A stretch of 12,793 nucleotides of DNA, from positions 1 through 12,793 of the forward strand of contig JAZRAG010000103.1 in the NCBI GenBank assembly GCA_045634445.1, written 5' to 3'. The translations under genes were made by a program, and so were the position numbers. Numbering within the stretch: the stretch's first letter is position 1; every line of letters starts with the position of its first letter. Below, piece after piece: positions 5,930 to 11,760 of the stretch. The notes under the pieces were generated by a model. That model had not been told where the DNA came from. It was given only the letters and a program-made list of their open reading frames with translations, and did not search any database. This stretch comes from Spyradenecus sp045634445 (GTDB lineage Bacteria > Verrucomicrobiota > Kiritimatiellia > RFP12 > DVOR01).

Positions 5930-6904
5930 ATGTGCACAGCCATTTCCTTCAAAACAACGAACCATTACTTCGGTCGTAACCTTGACTTGGAGTATTCGTA
6001 TCACGAAACCGTTACGATTACGCCTCGTCATTATTCATTCCACTTTCGCCATGTTCAGGCACCTCCTCAACATTTGGCGATGATTGGAATCGCTTACGTC
6101 AACAGCGGTTATCCCCTTTATTATGACGCAGTCAACGAGGCCGGCTTGGGGATGGCTGGTCTCAACTTCCCTCAAAATGCTATCTGGAAACCTTATGATG
6201 AGACGAAGGACAACGTATCGCCCTTTGAACTTATCCCTTGGATTCTGGGATTTTGCAAAACAGTCGATGAAGCGTGCGCGGCATTACAGCGGGTCAATCC
6301 GCTGAACGAAGCGTTTTCGGACGCACTTCCGCTCTCACCGCTTCATTGGTTGCTTGCAGACGCCACACGAGCCGTCACAGTGGAGTTTTGTGCAGACGGG
6401 CTTCACCTTCATGACAATCCTGTAGGCGTACTAACCAATAACCCGCCATTTGAGTTTCAAATGTTCAATCTCTCGAACTACCTGAAACTCTCTAAAGAGC
6501 CACCCCAAAATACATTTTCTAACAAGGTCACGCTTGAACCTTACAGTCGCGGCATGGGAGCGCTTGGACTTCCAGGAGATCTCTCCTCTGCCTCACGATT
6601 TGTAAAAGCGGCCTTTACGAAGATGAATAGTGTGTGTACTTCTGACGAAGCGGGAAGCATTGCACAATTCTTCCACATCTTACGATCTGTTGCCCAACAA
6701 CGTGGATGCGTACACCTTGATGATGATAAATACGAGTACACCATCTACACCTCCTGCTGTAATGCTCGCGCAGGCATTTACTACTACGCGACTTACGAAA
6801 ACCAAACCATTCACGCAGTGCATCTCCATTCCGAAGATCTTGAATCCGAGACACTGGTTAGTTATCCACTGCTGAAAAACCCAACGGTTCTACATCAAAA
6901 TTGA
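5930..6904 (+). CDS. Choloylglycine hydrolase / penicillin V acylase family amidase (Ntn hydrolase)
   Basis: 324 aa, normal for the family. These enzymes cleave amide bonds in conjugated bile salts, penicillin V or acyl-homoserine lactones, using an N-terminal cysteine exposed by removal of fMet. The protein begins Met-Cys: nucleophile C2, then R16 and D19 in FGRNLD, N79 in GLNFP, N171 in VLTNNPPF and R223 in LSSASRF. All six residues expected from the clostridial bile salt hydrolase active site have counterparts. The start at 5930 has GGAGG 6 nt upstream, which excludes a 30-codon in-frame extension starting with TTG at 5840. There is no signal peptide, so the enzyme should be cytoplasmic, like Gram-positive members. 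It stands alone between a gene-poor stretch and a hairpin. Substrate cannot be told from sequence here. Confidence 0.92.
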   Translation: MCTAISFKTTNHYFGRNLDLEYSYHETVTITPRHYSFHFRHVQAPPQHLAMIGIAYVNSGYPLYYDAVNEAGLGMAGLNFPQNAIWKPYDETKDNVSPFELIPWILGFCKTVDEACAALQRVNPLNEAFSDALPLSPLHWLLADATRAVTVEFCADGLHLHDNPVGVLTNNPPFEFQMFNLSNYLKLSKEPPQNTFSNKVTLEPYSRGMGALGLPGDLSSASRFVKAAFTKMNSVCTSDEAGSIAQFFHILRSVAQQRGCVHLDDDKYEYTIYTSCCNARAGIYYYATYENQTIHAVHLHSEDLESETLVSYPLLKNPTVLHQN

Positions 6905-6920
6905 AGAACCTCAAATTAAC

Positions 6921-6958
6921 AAAACCCGACCTGCCGCAAGACCGATCGGGCTTTGTTT
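6921..6958. terminator. Hairpin after the amidase gene, probable bidirectional terminator
   Basis: On the plus strand CCCGA (6925-6929) pairs with TCGGG (6946-6950), followed by CTTTGTTT. On the minus strand, G-U pairs extend it to a longer stem with a 4-nt TTGC loop and a T-rich tail. It shares a 22-nt core, with one mismatch, with the terminator at 7681-7702. Confidence 0.65.
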
Positions 6959-7057
6959 GGAAAAAGTAGTAAAACTCCTCTACAACAGCCACTCTCTGAA
7001 CATCCTTGCTCTGCCATATTCCCACAATCAGGCGTCATCTGGTGTACGTTGGCAATT

Positions 7058-7144
7058 AAGGTTGTTTTGACATTTAAAAAGGGTTGTTTTCATTAGGCAA
7101 AAGAGGTACTTTTCAATCTCAAAAAGGCTTGTTTCCATTTAAGG
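7058..7144. repeat. Four degenerate units of about 21-22 bp
   Basis: Units start near 7058, 7078, 7100 and 7122. Each has an AAGG or AAAGG core followed by a T-rich block (for example GGTTGTTTTGACATT, GGGTTGTTTTCATT, GGTACTTTTCAAT, GGCTTGTTTCCATT). They lie just downstream of the convergent SLOG gene. The match is imperfect, especially in unit three. Confidence 0.45.
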
Positions 7145-7162
7145 AATCTCTTGTAGGGTGTT

Positions 7163-7525
7163 TTATTCCACGTGTATCACGTGATGAAGCTTCCCTTTTT
7201 TCATGCAGTACGCGAGTGCATTCGCAGTGCCTCGAGAAGTTGGCTTAGCAAACGCAAGCACGAATTCTGCGTGGTCTACAATTTGACGATTACGAATAGG
7301 CCCTGCACTTCTACCGTGGCGCGCCCAATCCGCAGGGTAAATCGTCATCTTTACCCCTAATTCCTGCGCCAATCGCATCGCTAGCGTATCTACGCCTGGC
7401 GCGCCACCCGATACGATCTCCTTTAGCATAGACAAATCAAACAAGCCCACCACCGCACGTTTCACCACCGCATAATCCGTAAAATCACGCGACCCTACAA
7501 TGGCTAATTTCTCAACTTGAAACAT
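7163..7525 (-). CDS. SLOG-family (DUF2493/YspA-like) nucleotide-binding-fold protein
   Basis: 120 aa, a single Rossmann-like SLOG domain. Visible marks are IVGSRDF (9-15), the glycine-rich SGGAPGVDTLA (39-49) expected to bind a nucleotide or its derivative, the YPADW strand end (63-67) and RNRQIVDHAEFVLAF (78-92). The family occurs in phages, plasmids and conflict islands and is thought to sense or process nucleotides; no specific role is established. The ATG at 7525 with AGAAGGA just upstream is chosen over an in-frame TTG at 7549; the spacing to AAGGA is short (2 nt), so the GGAAGAG slightly further upstream may be used. No operon partner is evident. A CACGTG-TAT-CACGTG hairpin (7169-7183) covers the last codons, three bases from the stop. 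Confidence 0.85.
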   Translation of the reverse strand: MFQVEKLAIVGSRDFTDYAVVKRAVVGLFDLSMLKEIVSGGAPGVDTLAMRLAQELGVKMTIYPADWARHGRSAGPIRNRQIVDHAEFVLAFAKPTSRGTANALAYCMKKGKLHHVIHVE

Positions 7526-7667
7526 CGTCCTTCTCTCTTCCTTCTGCAAATAGCCCTAATTTACTCATTTGAACAATAACACAATAACACATGGCAACAA
7601 AATAAAGGTCGCCCGCAAAGCGACATTTTCATCCGCCTCTCCTACGCGCATGCCCTTAATCCCCTTT

Positions 7668-7705
7668 TTAACAAACAAAACGACCGGCCGCAAGACCGAT
7701 CGTTT
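7668..7705 (-). terminator. Intrinsic terminator of the 7730-8197 lipoprotein gene
   Basis: Minus strand AAACGATCGGTC-TTGC-GGCCGGTCGTTT forms a 12-bp stem with two G-U wobbles and a 4-nt loop, followed by TTGTTTGTT. On the plus strand the wobbles become C-A mismatches, so the minus strand is the working direction. Confidence 0.85.
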
Positions 7706-7729
7706 GTGTTATTAGCAAAGTGCTTAAGT

Positions 7730-8197
7730 TTACTTTGCAGCAGGAACTTTCTTGACAGTCTTGACTTCTGCCACGCCCTTGAGCGTGCCAGGATAGCCAG
7801 TAGCCACACACTTCACCTTCTTATAGACGATATAGTCTTCGGTGTCGATGCGATAAGTAGCACCGAGCAAGTAGTCTGCATCGTTTGCAGCGCATGCCTT
7901 GTACGTAGCACCCTGCTGAGCGACCTTGTTGGGGCTCGTAAAGAGGGAGAGACCCGTATTGGAACGTACGACGAAAGCATCGTCTGCGTATTCGGTGACG
8001 CCCCAGTTGAGAATGCCGAAGAGGCTATTCACGGTAGCTTCGCCAGAAACAGTCGTTGTCTTCACATCAATGGAAGGAGTGTACACCTTACGTACGACAA
8101 CTTCAGTAGGTACAGCGCCGTCATTCGTATTTACCGCAGTGCAGCCTGTCATCAAAGCAACAAGTGCCAAGCTAGCAAAAGCAAGCATTTTCTTCAT
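7730..8197 (-). CDS. Small lipoprotein of unknown function, TRL-like layout
   Basis: 155 aa. Lipoprotein signal peptide: MKK, hydrophobic 4-16, lipobox M16-T17-G18-C19. The mature part has two recognisable stretches: SGEATVNSLFGILNWGVTEYADD, and a C-terminal segment with an AC-AANDADYLLGATYRID core followed by VKCVATGYPG. This order (a short GxA-SLxGI segment, then Ala/Cys-rich helix, then a lysine-cysteine strand ending GYPG) resembles TRL-type small lipoproteins; that is an impression from memory. The end is Lys/Val/Ala-rich. The start at 8197 has AAGGA 8 nt upstream; a longer frame from 8248 lacks support. It has its own promoter, a leader hairpin and a strong terminator, so it is probably monocistronic and well expressed. 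Confidence 0.78.
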   Translation of the reverse strand: MKKMLAFASLALVALMTGCTAVNTNDGAVPTEVVVRKVYTPSIDVKTTTVSGEATVNSLFGILNWGVTEYADDAFVVRSNTGLSLFTSPNKVAQQGATYKACAANDADYLLGATYRIDTEDYIVYKKVKCVATGYPGTLKGVAEVKTVKKVPAAK

Positions 8198-8214
8198 GAG
8201 AGTATTCCTTTCGT

Positions 8215-8241
8215 ATAGAGTGTTGTCGTGAACACCTCTAT
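8215..8241 (-). promoter_or_regulatory. Leader hairpin next to the lipoprotein ribosome binding site
   Basis: Minus strand ATAGAGGTGTT pairs with AACACTCTAT, 10 bp with one bulged G, loop CACGAC. It ends about 6 nt before AAGGA (8205-8209), so it could stabilise the message or tune initiation. Confidence 0.5.
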
Positions 8242-8271
8242 GACACATGCCACATCCGAGTTCACAACAAT

Positions 8272-8300
8272 ATATTAAAACTTCCCATTTTGTTCGTCAA
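8272..8300 (-). promoter_or_regulatory. Sigma70-type promoter of the 7730-8197 lipoprotein
   Basis: Minus strand TTGACG (8295-8300, 5 of 6), 17-nt spacer, TAATAT (8272-8277, 4 of 6). Gives a leader of about 65-70 nt containing the hairpin at 8215-8241. Confidence 0.6.
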
Positions 8301-8385
8301 TTAAAAAGACAATCACGCGCGCGAAAACAAATAATTACTTCTCTATTTTTATTGAAGTCACATATGATTACGCGTAAATTTAAAG

Positions 8386-8443
8386 AAAGTGCACACTTTT
8401 CTATTGCTTTTCATCTATTATTTTGATACCTTATGTGCACTTT
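8386..8443 (+). promoter_or_regulatory. tRNA-operon promoter enclosed by a 10-bp inverted repeat
   Basis: AAAGTGCACA (8386-8395) and TGTGCACTTT (8434-8443) are perfect inverted repeats 38 nt apart. Between them lie TTGCTT (8404-8409), 17 nt, then TACCTT (8427-8432); TATTAT at 8416-8421 is an alternative -10. The first tRNA starts at 8451. The hexamers are only fair, but the position fits. Confidence 0.45.
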
Positions 8444-8450
8444 ATTTGAG

Positions 8451-8527
8451 CGGAGCGTAGCGCAGTCTGGTAGCGCGTTTGGTTCGGGACCAAAAGGTCA
8501 AGGGTTCAAATCCCTTCGCTCCGACCA
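8451..8527 (+). tRNA. tRNA-Pro(CGG)
   Basis: 77 nt with encoded CCA. Acceptor stem CGGAGCG/CGCTCCG (8451-8457, 8517-8523), anticodon stem TTTGG/CCAAA around loop TTCGGGA, T arm with GTTCAAA. Reads CCG. First gene of a four-tRNA cluster. Confidence 0.97.
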
Positions 8528-8534
8528 TTTTAAA

Positions 8535-8619
8535 GCACCCGTGGTGGAATTGGCAGACACGTAAGATTCAGGTTCTTATGCCGAAAAGCGTGTGGGTTCG
8601 AGTCCCACCGGGTGCACCA
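8535..8619 (+). tRNA. tRNA-Leu(CAG)
   Basis: 85 nt with encoded CCA and a long variable arm as expected for class II. Acceptor GCACCCG/CGGGTGC, anticodon stem TAAGA/TCTTA around TTCAGGT. Reads CUG. Seven nt after tRNA-Pro. Confidence 0.97.
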
Positions 8620-8627
8620 AAAACGAT

Positions 8628-8702
8628 GCCCCCATCGTCTATCGGTTAGGACACAAGGTTCTCATCCTTGGAAGAGCGGTCCGACTCCGCTTGGGGGTGC
8701 CA
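8628..8702 (+). tRNA. tRNA-Glu(CTC)
   Basis: 75 nt with encoded CCA. Acceptor GCCCCCA/TGGGGGT with a G-U first pair, anticodon stem CAAGG/CCTTG around TTCTCAT. Reads GAG. Confidence 0.97.
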
Positions 8703-8704
8703 TC

Positions 8705-8794
8705 GGAGAGGTGGCAGAGCCTGGTTGAATGCACATGACTCGAAATCATGCGTGCCGCAAGGTACCGGGGGTTCGAATCCCTCCCTCTCCGCCA
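8705..8794 (+). tRNA. tRNA-Ser(CGA)
   Basis: 90 nt with encoded CCA and a long variable arm. Acceptor GGAGAGG/CCTCTCC, anticodon stem CATGA/TCATG around CTCGAAA. Reads UCG. Starts two bases after the CCA of tRNA-Glu. Confidence 0.97.
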
Positions 8795-8812
8795 TTTTTA
8801 TTTTGGAAGGTT

Positions 8813-8840
8813 GCCATCTCAAAAGGGATGGCTCTTTTTG
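8813..8840 (+). terminator. Intrinsic terminator / possible attenuator between tRNA-Ser and clpX
   Basis: GCCATCTC-AAAA-GGGATGGC (8 bp, one T-G wobble) followed by TCTTTTTG. The T-run ends two bases before the clpX Shine-Dalgarno AGGAGG (8843-8848). Only 18 nt separate tRNA-Ser from the stem, with no recognisable promoter. Confidence 0.85.
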
Positions 8841-8852
8841 TCAGGAGGCACT

Positions 8853-10160
8853 ATGGCCAAACGTGGTGGTAAAAAGAACGAAGACAGTGTGAAGTGTTCC
8901 TTTTGCGGAGAAGACGTTAATCCGCGCGACTGCATTCATGGCGTATTGAACGATGCAGTCTTGTGTCGTGAGTGCGCAGAAGCACTGACGCGTAACATGC
9001 TTGAACAGTCTCCTGAATACCATCACATGATGCAGCTCATTGCCTCTATGGAGGGGAATGACGCCGCAAAGAAGGCCTCCGACAAGCCACTCCCGAAGTT
9101 GAACGTCCCTGCGCCTGCCAAGATTAAGGAATTCTTGGATCAGTACATCATTGGCCATGACCGCGTAAAAAAGCTCTTAGCCGTTTCTGTGCACAACCAC
9201 TATAAGCGTTTGCAGCAGGATGACGTGGCTTCTCAAGACTTTGAAGACGTTGAAATTGAAAAGAGTAACGTGCTTCTTATCGGCCCGACGGGTTGCGGCA
9301 AGACGCTCTTCGCCAAGACACTCGCAAAGATGCTCAATGTACCTTTCGCAATCGCAGACGCCACCACCGTAACTGAAGCAGGTTACGTCGGCGAAGACGT
9401 TGAAAACATTCTTCTCTATCTTTTGCAGAACTGCGGCATGGATGTGCGTCAAGCAGAACGCGGCATCATCTACATTGACGAAATTGATAAGATTGCCCGC
9501 AAAACCGAAAACACCTCCATCACACGCGACGTGAGCGGCGAAGGCGTGCAGCAGGCGCTCTTGAAGATTATTGAAGGCACCACGGCACACGTTCCCGAAA
9601 AGGGCGGACGTAAGCACCCACAAGCCGAATACATTCGTATGAACACGAGCAACATCCTCTTCATCTGCGGTGGTGCATTCGTAGGTTTAGACGAAAAGAT
9701 TAAGAGTCGCTTGGGTAAGGCCTCCATTGGTTTCGTTGATTCCGAAGCCGATGCACGCGCCGAAAGCGACCGCATCCTCTCCAAGGTGCAGCCCGAAGAC
9801 CTTGTTAGCTTTGGCCTTATTCCTGAATTTGTCGGCCGTATTCCCGTCATTGCCAAGATGGAAAATCTTGAAGAAGCCGAACTCGTACGCATCTTGACCG
9901 AACCGAAGAACGCAATCGTTCGCCAGTATCAGAAGTTGCTCGCGATGGAATCCGTCAGCCTCGCCTTTGATCCTGACGCACTTACCGCGATTGCAGCCGA
10001 AGCAATCAAGCGCAAAACAGGCGCGCGTGGTTTGCGTGCGATTATGGAACAAGTCATGGAAGACTTTATGTACGAACTTCCTGGCAACCCCGAAGCAAAG
10101 GGTACCACGCTTCAGATTACCGCAGACATCGTGCGCGAAAAGCTCACGGCACGCCAGTAA
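8853..10160 (+). CDS. clpX: ATP-dependent Clp protease ATP-binding subunit ClpX
   Basis: 435 aa AAA+ unfoldase that feeds substrates to ClpP. N-terminal zinc-binding domain with C15, C18, C38 and C41. Walker A GPTGCGKT at 144-151, pore-1 loop GYVG at 177-180, Walker B IIYIDEID at 205-212. The IGF motif in KASIGFVDS is the ClpP-docking loop, and the sensor-2 arginine lies in KTGARGLRAIMEQ. All expected functional residues are present. Start: ATG at 8853 with AGGAGG 4 nt upstream; in-frame codons further upstream fall inside tRNA-Ser. clpP is not adjacent, unlike the common tig-clpP-clpX order. A terminator lies directly before the ribosome binding site and another follows the gene, so expression probably depends on read-through from the tRNA operon or an internal promoter. 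Confidence 0.97.
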   Translation: MAKRGGKKNEDSVKCSFCGEDVNPRDCIHGVLNDAVLCRECAEALTRNMLEQSPEYHHMMQLIASMEGNDAAKKASDKPLPKLNVPAPAKIKEFLDQYIIGHDRVKKLLAVSVHNHYKRLQQDDVASQDFEDVEIEKSNVLLIGPTGCGKTLFAKTLAKMLNVPFAIADATTVTEAGYVGEDVENILLYLLQNCGMDVRQAERGIIYIDEIDKIARKTENTSITRDVSGEGVQQALLKIIEGTTAHVPEKGGRKHPQAEYIRMNTSNILFICGGAFVGLDEKIKSRLGKASIGFVDSEADARAESDRILSKVQPEDLVSFGLIPEFVGRIPVIAKMENLEEAELVRILTEPKNAIVRQYQKLLAMESVSLAFDPDALTAIAAEAIKRKTGARGLRAIMEQVMEDFMYELPGNPEAKGTTLQITADIVREKLTARQ

Positions 10161-10180
10161 TCTTAAGGCTTTAAACAACA

Positions 10181-10214
10181 AGAGCAGCCGTCCATTGGGG
10201 CGGCTCTTTTGTTT
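10181..10214 (+). terminator. Intrinsic terminator of clpX
   Basis: AGCCGTCC (10186-10193), loop ATTG, GGGCGGCT (10198-10205), 8 bp with one T-G wobble, followed by CTTTTGTTTT. Lies 25 nt after the stop codon. Confidence 0.88.
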
Positions 10215-10233
10215 TCACACAATCACTTTCACA

Positions 10234-10314
10234 TAATCACGCTTCCCCTTCATACCACAGCATCTTCCTCTTTCTAATCACACTTTCCCTTCATGCCACA
10301 GCTCTTCCTCTTTC
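10234..10314. repeat. Tandem imperfect duplication, two units of 40-41 bp
   Basis: Units 10234-10274 and 10275-10314 both begin TAATCAC and end CTTCCTCTTTC, differing at a few bases and one gap. A partial third copy (AATCACTTTC) precedes them at about 10221. Noncoding, between the converging clpX and tpiA genes. Confidence 0.75.
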
Positions 10315-10345
10315 TCTCTTAACGCAAATCATATTCACAACCCTC

Positions 10346-10379
10346 AATAAAACAAAGGGCGCCCCGAAGGACGACCTTT
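10346..10379 (-). terminator. Intrinsic terminator of the tpiA operon
   Basis: Minus strand AAAGGTCGTCC-TTCG-GGGCGCCCTTT, an 11-position stem with one mismatch and one wobble, closed by a C(TTCG)G tetraloop and followed by GTTTTATT. Confidence 0.88.
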
Positions 10380-10415
10380 GAATAATTTCTCCGCAGAGAA
10401 TCGTTAAGCTACGGC

Positions 10416-11168
10416 TTACTTACCAGCAGCAACGATTGCAGCGAAGGAGTCAGCCACGAGAGCTGCGCCGCCGATGAGACCGCCATCGATATCAGGCTTA
10501 GCCATCAAATCAGCTGCATTTTCCGGCTTCATAGAACCGCCATACTGGATACGGACCTTGTCAGCCTGTTCAGGATTCATCTTAGCCAAGGTGGCGCGGA
10601 TGAGCGCGTGCACTTCCTGAGCCTGAGTGGAGGTAGCGGTCTTACCGGTACCGATAGCCCACACGGGTTCATAAGCGATCACGATCTTAGCGAAATCTTC
10701 CTGGCAGCCAGCAAGGTCTTCAGTGACCTGCTTGATGATGACAGCTTCCATCTTACCAGTTTCGCGTTCTTCAAGCGTTTCACCCACGCAAACGATCGGC
10801 GTGAGACCTGCAGCGAGAGCAGCCTTGAGCTTGAGGTTGACGGTTTCGTCGGTTTCTGCGAAGTACTGACGGCGTTCAGAGTGGCCGAGAATCACGTACT
10901 TCACGCCAAGATCCTTGAGCATACCAGCGGAGATTTCGCCAGTGTATGCGCCAGCATCCTTCCAGTGCATGTTCTGAGCGCCGAGACCAATCTTGGAGCC
11001 TTCGAGAGCAGCAGCTGCAGCAGGAATAGCGGTGTAAGGCACGCAAACAACGACTTCAACGCCGCAGTCACCGTCATTGGTGGCGGCACGAATTTCCCCG
11101 ATCAAAGCGGCTGCTTCGGAGGGGAGCTTGTTCATTTTCCAGTTACCGGCGACAATTTTCGTACGCAT
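10416..11168 (-). CDS. tpiA: Triosephosphate isomerase
   Basis: 250 aa TIM-barrel enzyme interconverting dihydroxyacetone phosphate and glyceraldehyde 3-phosphate in glycolysis. The substrate-binding GNWKMN (8-13, N9 and K11), electrophile H96 in LGHSERR, catalytic base E167 in AYEPVWAIGTGKTA (loop 6 follows) and the phosphate-binding YGGS and IGGAAL segments near the C-terminus are all present. The ATG at 11168 matches the conserved N-terminus; AAAGGA lies 11 nt upstream. A longer frame to 11276 would overlap the upstream gene and lacks family support. It lies 31 nt after the Cys-rich gene and is last in a three-gene minus-strand group. A short TAAGC/GCTTA stem overlaps its stop codon, and a strong terminator follows. 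Confidence 0.97.
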   Translation of the reverse strand: MRTKIVAGNWKMNKLPSEAAALIGEIRAATNDGDCGVEVVVCVPYTAIPAAAAALEGSKIGLGAQNMHWKDAGAYTGEISAGMLKDLGVKYVILGHSERRQYFAETDETVNLKLKAALAAGLTPIVCVGETLEERETGKMEAVIIKQVTEDLAGCQEDFAKIVIAYEPVWAIGTGKTATSTQAQEVHALIRATLAKMNPEQADKVRIQYGGSMKPENAADLMAKPDIDGGLIGGAALVADSFAAIVAAGK

Positions 11169-11199
11169 GGTGTTGGGTTTCCTTTCTGAAGGGTTTAAC

Positions 11200-11727
11200 T
11201 TAAAGTACAGGTTGCTTTCCGATACAATCTTGATCGCAACATTCACAATTCCCGTCGCAAGCCATTTCCGAGACATCTAAGGCAAGTTCCTCAAAACGTT
11301 GTTCGGAGATTTCCTCTACAGAGAGGGCTTGCGCAACGGTAAAGTCCGCGAAATCTGTTTCAGGCGGGAAGGTCAACATGTAGAACTTTCCAGAAACGAT
11401 TTCCTTAAATTCAAAGTATTCGAAGTCATCTGCGGCATGCGTTTCAGCGGTAAGGCCGAGACGTTCGTAGAGTGCTTCGCCGACATCAGCATCGAAGTTG
11501 AGCAAATCTGTCAAATCCTCTGCCGAACACGCAATTTGCGTATCGCTTACATAGCGCAAATCAAAGTCTTCTTCAAGACCTTCATCTTCGCCGCAATCGC
11601 AGTCTGGGTCACCGCAATCGCATGCGGAATGGCCCCATGTTTCATCTTCATGGTCATGGCAACCACATCCACATGCTGCGTGATGCGTTTCAACTTCAGG
11701 ATTCACTGTTTCAAATTCTTCGGTCAT
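11200..11727 (-). CDS. Acidic cysteine/histidine-rich protein, unrecognised, possible metal binder
   Basis: 175 aa with 13 cysteines and many Asp/Glu. The N-terminal cluster (15-45) is HHAACGCGCHDH, then SACDCGDPDCDCG: seven cysteines and five histidines. The middle (50-150) has one cysteine and reads like a normal globular domain (FEYFEFKEIVSGKFYMLTFPPETDF). The C-terminal cluster (157-168) is CDGNCECCDQDC, five cysteines. No signal peptide or membrane segment, so cytoplasmic. Two Cys clusters bracketing a core suggest metal binding (Zn, Ni or Fe-S), but no named family was recognised. The ATG at 11727 is preferred over an in-frame GTG at 11739; AGGTG lies 11 nt upstream. It is 33 nt after the large-protein gene and 31 nt before tpiA, so probably co-transcribed with both. 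Confidence 0.75.
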   Translation of the reverse strand: MTEEFETVNPEVETHHAACGCGCHDHEDETWGHSACDCGDPDCDCGEDEGLEEDFDLRYVSDTQIACSAEDLTDLLNFDADVGEALYERLGLTAETHAADDFEYFEFKEIVSGKFYMLTFPPETDFADFTVAQALSVEEISEQRFEELALDVSEMACDGNCECCDQDCIGKQPVL

Positions 11728-11760
11728 TTGTGTTATCACACCTATAGGGATTCATCAAAC

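Noticed and set aside
7602..7628. Additional terminator (GTCGC/GCGAC)
   Set aside because: Only a 5-bp stem, with no gene end positioned to use it; possibly a decayed copy, not annotated.
8748..8852. Extended ClpX start
   Set aside because: The frame runs through tRNA-Ser and the terminator; the ATG at 8853 has a near-perfect Shine-Dalgarno.
8668..8892. 74-codon plus-strand frame across tRNA-Glu and tRNA-Ser
   Set aside because: Overlaps two structured tRNA genes and clpX in another frame.
11169..11276. Longer tpiA start
   Set aside because: Would overlap the Cys-rich gene; the conserved TIM N-terminus begins at the ATG at 11168.
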